Assembly: GCF_963678635.1 (NCBI RefSeq)
Contig: NC_087070.1
Location: 6,544,539-6,608,538, forward strand
Reading direction: 5' to 3'
Source of the DNA: Symsagittifera roscoffensis
Lineage: Eukaryota > Xenacoelomorpha > Acoela > Convolutidae
Length of the DNA: 64,000 nt
Part shown: one piece after another, positions 23,031 to 34,197 of the stretch
Position numbering within the stretch: the stretch's first letter is position 1
Layout: every line of letters begins with the position of its first letter
Position numbers and translations under genes: made by a program
The notes under the pieces: model-generated
What the model was told of the DNA's origin: nothing
Databases searched by the model: none
Seen by the model: the letters and a program-made list of their open reading frames with translations, nothing else

Positions 23031-24849
23031 ATTTGACAAAATAAATGATCAAGTAAAAAGTTTGAGTCGTACGAAATTATTACGACCGATTAGCTGGTCT
23101 CAGTTCAATTTGAAACGATTTTGTTGTCCAGGATAGTTCGCCACACGAAAATTATTCGCATTACGTTTTCAAGATTGAATAAAATCTTCAAAATGCGCAT
23201 GAATTAGTCCCGAGAATGGCCAAATGGGCGATTTTCAAACTCAAAAACTTTGTAAAAAATGAGGTAAAAATTGTTTTTAGATTTAATTTCAAGAAGTCAA
23301 TAGCTTCAATGAGGCATAAATTGTTTTTGTTAAATTGACTGATTTACAAAATCCACACCAAGCATAAAAAATCAGTTTTTTTTCGAAAGTCGGAACAAAA
23401 AAGAAGAGATATCATTTGAAACTATATCAACTAAAAATGCTGTGTTTTTGCCTGATTGATATTGATAGCTTGCCTTTTTTAATAATAGCGATCCAACTTT
23501 GAAACAAAATAAACAGTTTTAGTGTTTGTTTCACCATTTATTGAGTTGTAACCGAAGAGATCTATAGAAATTGCTTAAAAGGCACCAAATTAAAACCAAT
23601 TTCTGATAAATAGCAAAACTGAAGTCTAGAAATAATTAGGTGAAAAAAATAAATGGTGAACCTAAATGAATTGGGTTCAGAAACTAAATTTGAAAAAATA
23701 CCAGCCAAAAAACTTTGGAAGCCAAATATCGCTAGCCTTAAAGACCCAGTAATAAACTTCAGAAATTCTTATTGCAGATCATTGACCAGAAGAAAGTTTA
23801 AACTGAATCACTCCACTCAACCAAAATCTAACACTTTTTTTCTAATTTGAAAAATGTGATTTTTAATCTCGGCTTGCTTTTCTGTCCAAGATTTCTCATT
23901 GCTCAGAAAATGGCAATTTTCAAATTAATTGCCAAACAAAAACATAGCAGCTAAAGTTAAATCGCATATCATGCAGTCCGGCTGATACGCGTTGCTAGCT
24001 TGCCAAAACTGAGATATAAACTGTTTATGAAAGCATTTGGTGGTTTTCGGCGAAAACGCGGGCACTACCATGCCACTGAAAAGATAACAAACTTTCACAT
24101 ATTTCTAATTTTCTGCGTAAAACGTTATGCGAATAAAAATTTTGACAGATTCTGACCGGTTGCAAGTTGACCGCCATTTGCTTCCTCCATTATGAGAATT
24201 ACCCTTTCCCCTCCCTCGTAGCCTATCAAATCTAGTTTTGTTTTTAATTTCTACAAAATATTTCAAATTTTCGCAGCAAAGATGAAAGTTAGAGAAACAA
24301 AAACCACAATAGTAAATCTTTTGCATTGATGAAAAAAAAACTAAAATTTTATCAAGGGAATTTAATCACACTTTCGGATTCAATATATGTTCAATTGAGC
24401 AATTTCGCGATTGTGGCAGGATATAGTTCAATGGGTATTTTAGGCATGTTAGAACAGGTTCAGGTGCCCAAAAATTTGTTCCAATATCTCCAGAGAGTAT
24501 AGAGTAAAAAATTGCAAAAAAAATCGAAACCAATTTCAAAAAGAAAACAAGAATAGCCGGTAGCTAAGCAAGTAGCACAGAATGTTCCGACCACAATCTA
24601 AGAAAAAAATTTTTCTTCGGATTAAGGTTTTTTTTGTACGTTGTGTAATGATGCAACTATACAAACGCGTAGAAAATTAGTGAATTAGGCATAAACCGCT
24701 GTAACTCTCTGCAAAAAAAAATTAAAAATAAAAAATTTTCGAAAACTTCAAAAAGTTTTTCCAATTAAAAATTCCAAATAGTTTCTGAGTTGTTTTTCCA
24801 AAGAGCTGAATGAAGCTTCCAAAACGAGTTTTTTGGTAAATTATTTTTT

Positions 24850-25110
24850 TTAGCCGAAATTGCTAATTTTCATATACAACAAACGTTACTCGATTGCTTA
24901 ATTCGATCAAAATTAGGCGAAAAATTAAAAACTTCAAACCGGTTTTTATCGACACAATTTTTAATGTGGTTCGAATCACGACTGAAAGTGCTTTATTATG
25001 ATATATCACTCAACCAAATCTGATCATTTTTAGTGGTACCTGATTTTGCGTGTAAAATAAAAACGCAAAAAAAACTAAAAACCCGAATACAAAATTCCGC
25101 CCCATTTTCA
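24850..25110 (+). repeat. Interspersed repeat family B, reference copy
   Basis: Contains ACTCGATTGCTTAATTCG, AAACCGGTTTTTATCGACA, GTTCGAATCACGACTG, a palindromic ATGATATATCA and ACCTGATTTTGCGTG. Parts of this order recur at 12640-12760, 16700-17080 and 32380-32560. No protein or terminal inverted repeat is seen. Confidence 0.6.
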
Positions 25111-25481
25111 ACGGTCGGAGCAACAAGGATAGCCGGTTTTTGTGCAAATACCACAGAAGGTTCCGACCATAGTCTTAAAAAAGACATTTTTTTCAAACTA
25201 TTGTCGTTTTTTCTGTGTGGTGTGAGAAATATATATGAACGAAAATTGGGAATAGGCATATTCGACAGTCATCCTCAAATAGGCTTATTGGAAAACATTT
25301 TTCCCAGAAAAATGGTTGGACAACCAAAAAAAATTGTAGAAAACACAATAAAAACATTGTGGACCAAGTTACAAGTGGTTCAGCGGATTTTGTTAAACTA
25401 GTTGTTAACTAGAAAAATATCTATATTCCGATTTGATAGAGCTTGCTAATCGCACGCATAATAAGGCATATCGAAAAACTA

Positions 25482-25560
25482 AGATCCCGCCGGTATTCGA
25501 GGCACGCGTACTACCGCTAGACCAATTGAGAAGGGCCCACGAAGGTGTTGAGGTTCAACA
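25482..25560 (-). other. tRNA-like fragment
   Basis: On the minus strand TTGGTCTAGCGGTAGTACGC matches a tRNA 5' half with a classic A box (TGGTCTAGCGG). GCCTCGAATACCGG would span the anticodon arm. The 3' half with a proper B box is not clear, so it is a fragment or the head of a SINE. Confidence 0.5.
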
Positions 25561-25754
25561 ATAACGCAAGTACAATTTCTCAGCTAAGTAAAAGTTGTTT
25601 AGGAGTCTAGCTCCCGATTACAAATCACTTGCTCTTTTAAATGAGATTAACTCATATGGAAAAGCGATTTGACGAAGCATCTGTCATCAAAGTTCATACG
25701 AACAAACACGTACTTGCTTTTTAAAATAATACACCTCAAATCAGCTTCATTTTC

Positions 25755-25797
25755 TTTAACTTGATATCGTTAACTTGATATCATTAACTTGATATCA
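25755..25797. repeat. 13-bp tandem repeat, three copies
   Basis: TTAACTTGATATC is repeated three times with single-base changes. Confidence 0.85.
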
Positions 25798-26116
25798 AAA
25801 TAAAGGGATTGTTTCAGTAAGCTATAATAAGCTAACGTGTAAATTTCAGAATCAAAAAATATGTATTTACAATTACAATGCCTTGCATAATAAAATAATT
25901 TTCTGTACAAATCAAAATAGATCAATTTGAAGTATTTACATAAAAACACATGAAAGAAGTGACTGGAATGAACATTAATCTAACAGAAAATTAAGTTCAT
26001 AAAAATAATTTTAGCATCTTTAGATTTAGCGATATGTGGCAAGAAATTTTGAGCTAGGTGGTTTTTTGATTTTCAGTTAAGCATGGAATATCGAATGATT
26101 CGACGAAGACTATTTG

Positions 26117-26122
26117 TTTATT
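26117..26122 (-). terminator. Candidate poly(A) signal of the docking-protein gene
   Basis: TTTATT on the plus strand gives AATAAA on the minus strand, about 225 bases after the stop codon at 26345. Confidence 0.4.
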
Positions 26123-26344
26123 ATACTATAGCAAAATGATTTCCGTTGCACTATGGGCCAGCTTTTTAAGTTCATTTAGATCACCAACAAAACAGATTCA
26201 ACAGATGATTAATCATTTTCGCAAGCTAGAGCTAACAATTTAATTTTTAATCAGAATCAGAAATAAAACATTAGTTAGTTATCGAAATCTATAAATTATA
26301 GAAAAATTGATAACTATGTGAAAGCTAAGCTTAAAGTTCGAGTT

Positions 26345-26742
26345 TCACAGTTGGTAAGATTCTACCAATTTGCTCACTACACCACTATGACTTCCTTTCT
26401 TTGCTTGCCCTTTCCCCAATTTTTCTCTCTCGTGTTGCTCTGCTCGTCCTTCAGTCTTGTCGCTGGACATTTTTCTATCATTCTGAGCAGTCGAAACTTG
26501 ACAATTTGTATTTTTCTTTGAATTCGATGACTGCTTATGATGTGACACAGAGTGTTCGTGACTACTGTCTTTATATGGTGATTTCTCTGCTTTAGAAGCA
26601 CAAGCTTCACTCGTTTTCTGCGATGAATTGTTAGAATTGAAGGCAGCGGTTTGCACGTCGGTAGGGCTCGTAGGAGATGAGTGTTTCTTTCCAGGCATGG
26701 TTAGAACGTCCACACTTTGGTAGTGTAATTCCTCGTATTCAT
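26345..26742 (-). CDS. PH-PTB docking protein, terminal exon 3
   Basis: The acceptor is a textbook TTTTTTTTGTTTAG|AT on the minus strand. The exon starts in phase 1, so the G ending exon 2 plus AT gives Asp, then EYEELHYQSVDVLTMPGKKH. The rest is a low-complexity Ser/Lys/Asn/Gln-rich tail ending in a stop at 26345. The Tyr motifs (EYEEL, HYQSV) suit a substrate tail for tyrosine kinases. No fold is expected here. Joining to exon 2 rests on phase and acidic/Tyr character, not on homology. Confidence 0.6.
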
Positions 26743-27284
26743 CTAAACAAAAAAAACTCACTTTAAATTTGAACTACTTAACTGAGAATTTACCAAGCGT
26801 TCATTTAAGGCAGCCTGAAAACAGGGCTTTAGGAATTCTTTTAATTTGCAAATAATCGAAATTTTTCCGAATTACCTTTTTTTTCTCAAATTACCCATGC
26901 AAACATTTTCCAGCATCAGCTTGTTTTAGCTATTTTAAGTCTTAATGAACTTTTCATCGCATAGCAAAAAAAAGCATGAACTTGTCTAGTTTTTTTTTCT
27001 ACTCCCCAAATTTTACATATATTTTGAAACATTTGCATATGACTGACTAGAAGTGACAATAGCTAAAAAATGGGCAAAATAGGAGGCAATAAAATTTGAG
27101 AAAAAAAACAAATTTTTGACTGAAACAAAATCCTCAACAATAACAAAAAAAACAGGAAAAGAAACATGTTAAAATGAGAAAAACATAGCCAACACGATTA
27201 GAAAAGAGACAATCAACGCAAAGAAAAAGAAAACAACTGTCTTGTTTTTTTTTGAAACCTTCAACTTTCGAAACTCAAAGTAAA

Positions 27285-27735
27285 CAAGACTGCTCGTATC
27301 AGGGCGAAGCCCTGAATGTTCCGACTGCCTTTTAAGGTTTATGGAGCAGCAGTAATAACATGTAAAAATTAAATGAAATAAAATAAAATGAAATTTTTCT
27401 TCTAAAAGTTGCAATTTTTTATGAAAATCATCCCCCCACACGCCATAAAAAGTTTAAAAGGATAGATTTCGTTCCTTCTAACAAATCAATTATGGTAAAT
27501 AAGCTTCGTTCAACCAATTTGGAACGATTTATAAGACGGACTAAATCTCCGCTTACGCGTTAATAGCGCGCATTATATCGCGCGTTAATTGTCCCAAATT
27601 GGTCAAAATGGCAATCTTTAAACCCTCATAACTTTACGAAAAATGGTCACAGGTGAAATATCTTTTCAAATTTAAGCTCAGAATAACAATACCTTTTGAA
27701 TAATATAAAAAATTCCGTCAAAAATGGCTAGTTAA
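27285..27735 (+). repeat. Interspersed repeat family A, longest copy
   Basis: Begins ACAAGACTGCTCGTATCAGG and GCGAAGCCCTGAATGTTCCG. It has the full body through CTCCGCTTACGCGTTAATAG, a GCGCGC-rich short palindrome, TTAATTGTCCCAAATTGG and TGGTCACAGGTGAAATA. It lies in the last intron of the docking-protein gene. Confidence 0.8.
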
Positions 27736-28354
27736 AAAGTCGAAATTTGTCTGAAAAAAAAAACCCCACCCGAGCACAAATATTCCGTTACTTTCGTATC
27801 GAAAGTCGGAACAAAAACATATGGCCTTCAAGCTCTTCGAATTTCAAGAACAGTTTGATAAAAAAATAAGTCAATTTGAGAAAGTCGGTCAATCAATAGG
27901 TCAACATTTTTATTCCACTGGGAAATCTGAAAATTAAAATCACTTTCGACATTAGAAGTCGATCACGTCCGCTGTTGTTTTTTCGAGAGCACAATTCGCC
28001 TAACTTACAGCAGATGAATTTGAATTGAACTCAAAAAGGGGCATATGTATGAATGCACTTTTATAAACAACAGACCTATATAAGAGTCTTTACTACGTTC
28101 AACGGCTCTTAACTACACGAGAAAATTTAGACTGCTTTAAGACTGAGACCCACAAAGAAAAAAAATTTAAAAACTATTTCGGAAAAAATCTTCAAACTAA
28201 ACGGAACCATTTTCACCAGAAAACCTTGTAATGCTTCAATACACGTCATTGCAAAAGCGCATTATAATGGGTAGAATCATACACACGACATTCAAGACGG
28301 ATTGAATTGACCACTTGGAACATTTAAGACGGATTGAATTGACCGTTTGAAAAA

Positions 28355-28640
28355 AAAATTGCTCGTATGAGGGCAAAGCGCTGAATGTGTTGATTGCCTG
28401 ACTGACTAGAAAAAATTAAATGTAACAAAATAAAAAGTATGTTTTTATTTGAGATTTTTTGTCAAAATCATTCCCGTACACGCCATATAAAGTACAAATT
28501 GATAGATTTTGTTCCTAGTAACAAATCAATTATGGCAATTAAGCTTCCTTGAACCAGTTTGAAACGATTTCTAAGACGGATTAAATCTCCGCTTACGCGT
28601 TAATAGTGCCAAATAAATCGCGCGTTAATTGTCCCAAAAT
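28355..28640 (+). repeat. Interspersed repeat family A copy, 3' shortened
   Basis: Head TTGCTCGTATGAGGGCAAAG and body through AATCTCCGCTTACGCGTTAA, CGCGCGTTAATTGTCCCAAA. The copy stops there. It also lies in the docking-protein gene's last intron. Confidence 0.75.
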
Positions 28641-29064
28641 GTGACTATTAGCTTTTGGTTAATTTCAGTGGTTAAGCTTTTGGTTCCGTTCCTTTTCTTT
28701 TTTTTTTGTAAACTTGAATTAAAATTAGGCCTGAAAATCGAAACAGGTTAACTAGCAAAGAAACCGGTGATATCTTCGCATAGATGACAGATTTGACAAT
28801 CATTAAATTGAATAGCTGGATCAGATTTTGCTATACTTCAATAGAGAGCGAGATAATTTAGCATACCGTAATCAAGATTCATTTAAAACGTGTAAAAATC
28901 AAAATGTTTTGTATGAATTAATCTAGTAGCATATTTCAGGCTTAAAAAGTGACGTGACATAACTATGGGCATAAAATGGGTGGTGGGGGGTTATTTTTTA
29001 AAACTATCCTGGGTAAAACGGAGGACATCATAAGATCATAAGATAGATCAGAACAACTTCCAAC

Positions 29065-29236
29065 CTTGAATGAGAAGATTTTTATCCTTTTTCTCTGCTT
29101 CTATGTCTACCACGTGGTACACCGGCTCAGCTGCATCTCCGCTGACTGATTCGATAAACTCGGTAGACTGGTTCAGCTTACTCTCAGCTTCCAAAGGCTC
29201 AAACTCATTGTCCGACTCCTTCAAATGCAGTACCAA
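29065..29236 (-). CDS. PH-PTB docking protein, exon 2
   Basis: Open in phase 0 from a TAAAAG|TTG or TTTGAAG|GAG acceptor and ends TTCAAG|GTTGGA in phase 1, matching exon 3. It encodes an acidic linker with KESDNEFEPLEAES and the tyrosine motif AEPVYHVVDIE. The exact acceptor is uncertain: the best pyrimidine tract ends at TGTACAG a little upstream, but that would meet a stop at once. The donor GTTGGA is weak. Confidence 0.5.
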
Positions 29237-29863
29237 CTTTTACTAACAAATTTACAACTGTACAAAAAAAACGAATCAAGCGGTTTGAGACAAAATTTGA
29301 CCAATTTTTTTAAATTAACGTTCGTGTTTCCGAATCTTGCTAGAACTCACACGTACGTGAATTGCAGTACAAAGTTTCAATAACAAATTTACAGTTCAAC
29401 CTTGAAAAAATCAAACAAATCAAGCTGCCTAAAATTTCCCAACCTTCTTTAAAAATAGCGTTTTTGCTTTTTCCTTTGCCGTTTTAGATGCTTCATCTGA
29501 TGCGCTAAACTTTAATGCAAACATGATTTTAACGAATCAATTTTTATGGTACAGGACATGATTAAATGCAAATCTTTGATGCAATATAATAATTACAAAG
29601 TGCAATTATAAGCCGAACGCTAAAACATGTTCTTAAAAATGAATAAGTTATACAAAAAATGAGCATTCTAAACTAAGCAAGATTTCTTACCAATATAATT
29701 ATAAAATACTAACAGAACAAAAAGCGGTTACGTTTTTAAAAATCTTAAGTTAATCGCGCCACTAACTATAAACATTATTATCAAACAAATCGAAGGCAAG
29801 ATTTTAATTTGCTATTTGAAAAAGTAGAAACCCCCCCGTGAAGTTTACTCCAAATGAACTTAC

Positions 29864-30916
29864 TGATGAAAATGATGAATATTCAACGCCATTTGCCGGT
29901 CGCAGGGGCAGCGTCGGCTTCCTCGCAGGGGCAGCGCCCGCCGCCTCTTCCTCGGTTTCGTCGAACGACTTCGCCGATCGCAATGTTCCCAAGACTGACT
30001 TTCTGTTTTGGGTTTCAACATCACTGTAAACATTTCCCATGTCAACTTTTCCCAAAGCCCTCACTCTTTTTTCAATCTGACCAACAAGAACGATCGCGAA
30101 AGCTGAACGGAACACACATGCCGCGGCTTCGCTCGAATCTGAATCACATTCGAGGTATTCGATCGAGAAAATATGATTGTCCGCTGCATGGACGCCGAAT
30201 CGTTTAATCGCTGTGATCGGCCAATACATGACAACTGAATTAGGAGTCTCACTTTCTATATCAACACCATTCCATAGTGTTTTCATAATTATACATTCCA
30301 GGAGTACTTTCAACTCGTAATTCAGAGTTTGGTCGACGCCTGCGACTTCGGTTAACAACCTCACTCCGTAAGGCGCAGTATAAGCCGAGTTGGCAGTAAA
30401 AACTGGATTCTGTTTCCATTTGAATAGACTATTAACTTCAGTGTTTATTTCTTTGAGTCGCGAACACCAAGATGTTGCCTCGTCATTTTTGTCTTCAAAT
30501 ATCAACTTCACAGCTGTTGTTTCACCAAAACAAATGTCCAACTCTTTAAAAACTTGTGATGTCTTTGTCTTTTTTGCAGGCGAGTGTTGCTGAACCGTAG
30601 CATCAGTAATATGTGCTATATTGAAAACATGCATCAGTTTTCGTTTACCGAATTTCAAACATTCATACAGCTCAAGATTAGCACCACAAAACACAGTGGA
30701 TGCCGCTACACTGTCAGCGGACACTTTCCGCACACTGCTTCTTACCGATATTTGATTACCATATACGGAAGGTCGTTTACCCGAGAGGTCTTTCGCGGGA
30801 ACGTGAACAAGTTTGACAAACGTTTTCTTCCGTTTGCTTGTCAATGCTCCAATTATTGAGTAACATTCTACCGAGTCAATTAACTCGTGGGGGCTCGAAT
30901 GATCATTTCCAGACAT
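29864..30916 (-). CDS. PH and IRS/Dok-type PTB docking protein, exon 1
   Basis: Start at ATG 30916 (MSGNDHSSPH) and end at a perfect donor TCATCA|GTAAGT in phase 0, giving 351 residues. Residues of about 18-150 read as a PH domain: IIGALTSKRKKTFVKLVHV, an irregular sheet region, then a final helix with EATSWCSRLKEIN. Residues of about 165-280 read as an IRS-type PTB domain. They include YGVRLLTEV, the characteristic MYWPITAIKRFG, then IFSIEYLEC and a long C-terminal helix with FAIVLVGQIEKRV. After this come VYSDVETQ and a Ser-rich acidic linker. PH followed by PTB and Tyr motifs is the Dok/IRS layout: membrane-recruited adaptors that bind phosphotyrosine and relay kinase signals. The PTB residue matching the family's second phosphotyrosine-binding Arg appears changed (EYLEC in place of EVGRS). 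Domain calls are by eye. Confidence 0.62.
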
Positions 30917-31699
30917 GAGAACAAATTCCACAAAATCAATTCTAAACTAAACCATCTGAAAATCAAACCAACATTCGCATCTTAGAAACAAGTACTTTCA
31001 CAAGCAACGTAGCACTGAAAATCTTTGCAAATTTTTGCTAAGCAAAATAACAAGAACTTTTCAAAAAAATTTATCCAAAAAATGAGCAAATTTTTTGTAT
31101 CAAAAAAACTTAACAAATCAAAAATTTTCCAAAAAGTATACTAAAAATCTACTTGAACAAAATCCAAATTGCCTTTTTTCAAAATTTTATATCGTGTTTT
31201 CAAAGGGGAATGGGCACTTTTCCCGAGAATAATGACTGCAATTAAGTAAAAAATACTTTCATTACTTGCTCGGGACAATATCTGATAGCATGTATCACTC
31301 ACGATAATTTTTAACAGAGGGAAACTGACCTTCGCACCAGTTGCGATACAATACAAAAATTGCATGGTGAGCTAGCCGACGTTGCACAACTTTACACCAC
31401 AACAGACCTAAATTATTTTATAAAGTAACCGTCAATTTTTCCCTTCAAAATACAAAATAAGTTGACTAATCTGATAAAAGATTAGGCAAAGCTATTTGAG
31501 CCGAAAAAAACCTTTTGAATGAAAAAATTATGAAAATATACTATGCCACAGTTACTTAGTCAGGAATACTTGTAACAACTTTTGTAAATACAATGCCAAT
31601 TGCTTAGAGCTAGAGAAAAATCTGCGATGTTGCAACTAAGCCGACAAAAATAAGCATACAAACAAAAATCCGACAAAACCCGAAAAAAAATCGTACATC

Positions 31700-31790
31700 C
31701 TGAAAACCCAGCAATGTTTTACCGGAATTCGAAGCCCACGCCTTTAAGTGAAAAGGCAACCGCATCACCTCTGAAACAAGTGGGAATGAG
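31700..31790 (-). other. tRNA-like sequence
   Basis: On the minus strand a CAGAGGTGATGCGG A-box-like segment is followed by GCCTTTTCACTTAAAGGC, which folds as an anticodon-type stem-loop, and GGCTTCGAATTCC, close to a B box. The acceptor stem is poor. It is likely a tRNA pseudogene or SINE head. Confidence 0.45.
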
Positions 31791-32379
31791 CCTGTTATTT
31801 CTTACGGCTCAAAAATAAAGTAAAGCTAATTTCTTACAGATTTGCAAGAAAAATTGTATACGGGAAAAAGTCTAGTTCCCAGAAACAAGACAATTGCTCT
31901 CGCAAATGTTATCAGTGAAAAAACTTGCAATTGATGAAATTTAATTTGCTGAAAAATTGGCTCACGGTCATATGAATCATCTCCTCACTAAACTGATTCA
32001 GGTGGAGATTATTTAATGGTCACGAGAATTTTGCTTTCGTGAAAAACTTGGCTACGAAAGGTTTTGAAACTGAACTTTTTGAAACCCTCTCCCCAAAAAA
32101 CCCACAGAAGGTAAATTATTCACCCATCAATTGACGCAAGCTGACGAGACTAAGCCAGTATAATTTAAGTCGTACAAAAAAATCTGTACAAAATCTGAGT
32201 TGGTAGATTTGCAACCAACATAAAAAATAACAAATTTCGAATAGAATTGGCATTTAAAATGAAAACACGTTCAAAACACGCTGAAAAAAAATATATATAA
32301 CAGCATGAATCTGAGATTCTGTTATAAAAGCTTTGAACGTGAAAACATCCCTGTTTCAATTTGAAAAAGCTTGCAAACC

Positions 32380-32570
32380 GCAAGCATTTCTAGTTCGAAA
32401 GAAAAAATTTAACGCCAACTTTCAGCAACACTCCGAAAGCTATCAAGAAAGTTATCAAAGCTGGAAATGGTTTCCCTATCAAATATCACTTAACCTAATC
32501 TGGCATTTTGTGATAACTGATTTTGCGCAAAAAAACAGCAGCCGAATGCAACTCAAGTACTCCTGACATG
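32380..32570 (+). repeat. Interspersed repeat family B fragment
   Basis: AAATATCACTTAACCTAATC and TGATAACTGATTTTGCGC match the 3' part of the 24850-25110 copy. Confidence 0.5.
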
Positions 32571-32868
32571 GTCATAACCAAAAACATCAATTTTACAACA
32601 AGTTGAGCGATTTGCAATTTCAAAAGCCATTTCCATCACAAACTCGACTACATTATTTCAGAAGCCGATTTTTTCCCTGTATACAATGCTGATTTAAATT
32701 ATCCCGGACAAAACTAACAATATTTTTTGTATATGTTTATATTTTTAACTACATATATTTCAAAAGCAATTTTCTCAAAATGGTTTGACATTAGACAAAC
32801 AATGAAGAAAACAAAAATTGCTTACAATTTCACCATAATAAATAATATGGTGCAATTTTTTAACTAAC

Positions 32869-33298
32869 ATTCTTGATCAAAATTTTAACCAAAAATGGGT
32901 CATTTTGGCATTTTTTAATTTATCCAGAATTAAGCTGAAACTACCAAATTAATTAATTTTATATTGCAAAAGAAGCCTCTCACACAGCGCAGCTCTAGAA
33001 AGATAGAGGCTTCTCACATAGTTCTAGAAAGATAAAAATTTCCAAAAACTTGCGTTAAACGTTTGAAATTTTTTAGGCGAAGATTTTGATTTTTCTTTGG
33101 TAAAAATGATTTTATTGGCTATCAACCAAAAATATATTCTCGCAAACAAATTTATGGAAATCCAATTTTTCAAGAATTTTAGCGTAAAAGGCTTCTTTAT
33201 AATATTCTCATCAATTAATTGGTAGTTTCAACGTAATCCTTGATTAATAAAAAAAGTCCAAAATAACCCATTTTTGGGGTAAAATTTTGGTCAAGAAT
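32869..33298. mobile_element. 430-bp foldback (MITE-like) element
   Basis: Terminal inverted repeats of about 110 bp each: ATTCTTGATCAAAATTTTAA at the left and its near complement ending GGTAAAATTTTGGTCAAGAAT at the right. The similarity runs inward through AAATGGGT, GAAACTACCAA and AGAAGCCT. The loop holds a short direct repeat TCTAGAAAGATA. There is no coding capacity and no clear target duplication. The arms differ at several sites, so it is not very recent. Confidence 0.85.
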
Positions 33299-33301
33299 TT
33301 C

Positions 33302-33321
33302 GGGGGGGGGGGGGGGGGGGG
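33302..33321. repeat. Run of 20 G
   Basis: An uninterrupted G20 starts three bases after the right arm of the foldback element. It is G-quadruplex-capable and prone to length error. Confidence 0.95.
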
Positions 33322-33691
33322 ATTTGCATCTAATTAATTCAGGCAACTTTTCTTCTCTTCACTGTTTGTCTAATCTTAGCCCAATTTGAGAACAACGCGT
33401 TTAAAATTTTTTAAGATTCATTCTTTTCTCTGGATAATTTCAATCAGCACTGTAGTTGGGGAAGAAACTAATACAAATAAGATGCTCATCACTATGAATC
33501 GTAAATAATTTGCAATGAAAACTTTAATGATCCCAAATCCCCTTTTTTAGTTTACTCAGCTTCAGTTAAGCTTTTTCAGCTACAGTGACGCCTATTGAAT
33601 TTTTAAAACAGACGCGTTACAGTGTTCAACTCTATGGAAAATGACAAGTAAATCAATAATCAACATAGCACACTACAAAAGCCTGTTTCAG

Positions 33692-34168
33692 TTAAAACTT
33701 CAGCTTTGTCAGAAACCATTTAGCTCCAGCAGCTTTCTCGGTCGTCCCGGCTGATTTGAGCACATGTTCCTGGAATGCCTTTCCAACTTCCCTCTTTTTT
33801 GCTTTCTTTTCGGTCTTCGCCACATCCTTTTTGAGCAATTCTTCAACTTCCGACACGTTGACCATCTGCATGGCATTTGTGAACGTGTATCTAGTAGGCA
33901 TGAAATGAGAGTAGTTCACATGCTTGAAGAAAACTCCAACCTTCTGCTTCTTTTTGATCACACTTTGACTCATTCCTCTCTTGACCTGTCGTGGCGGTCT
34001 TTGAATTCCGACAACTGTTGCACAGGGAAACTTCTTTCCACCAATTCCACTCTCATGGGTCTTCAGAATAACAGCCTTCTTTCCAGCTTGTCGCCCTCGC
34101 AAGCACATAACAACTGTGCCAGGTTTGATAAATCGTCGAGGACCTGCGGGTGCGGCGCTGCCAGACAT
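33692..34168 (-). CDS. RPL27: 60S ribosomal protein eL27
   Basis: Single-exon coding region of 158 codons. The N-terminal KOW region FIKPGTVVMCLRGRQAGKKA and VILKTHESG matches eL27 (family: MKPGKVV.VL.GRY.GRKAVI). The middle has CATVVGIQRPPRQV and HFMPTRYTF (family HLMPTRYS). The end is KWFLTKLKF (family KWFF.KLRF). It is a structural protein of the large cytosolic subunit. At 158 residues it exceeds the usual 136: about seven extra at the N-terminus (MSGSAAPAGP) and extra before the C-terminal KWF. Start at ATG 34168 with ACAA before it. A TTTTTTCAG about 18 bases upstream could be a 5'UTR intron acceptor or trans-splice site. The family call is firm. Confidence 0.97.
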   Translation of the reverse strand: MSGSAAPAGPRRFIKPGTVVMCLRGRQAGKKAVILKTHESGIGGKKFPCATVVGIQRPPRQVKRGMSQSVIKKKQKVGVFFKHVNYSHFMPTRYTFTNAMQMVNVSEVEELLKKDVAKTEKKAKKREVGKAFQEHVLKSAGTTEKAAGAKWFLTKLKF

Positions 34169-34197
34169 TTGTAAAAAATATCTCTGAAAAAACTCTA

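Larger units (their letters stand above)
30932..33691. other. Intergenic region between docking-protein gene and RPL27
   Basis: No exon supported. It contains a tRNA-like sequence, a family B fragment, a foldback element and a G run (listed separately). A TTTTCAG upstream of the docking-protein ATG (about 30957) could be a 5'UTR acceptor. Confidence 0.5.

Noticed and set aside
25482-25560. Functional tRNA gene
   Set aside because: Only the 5' half with the A box is convincing; the T arm is not formed.
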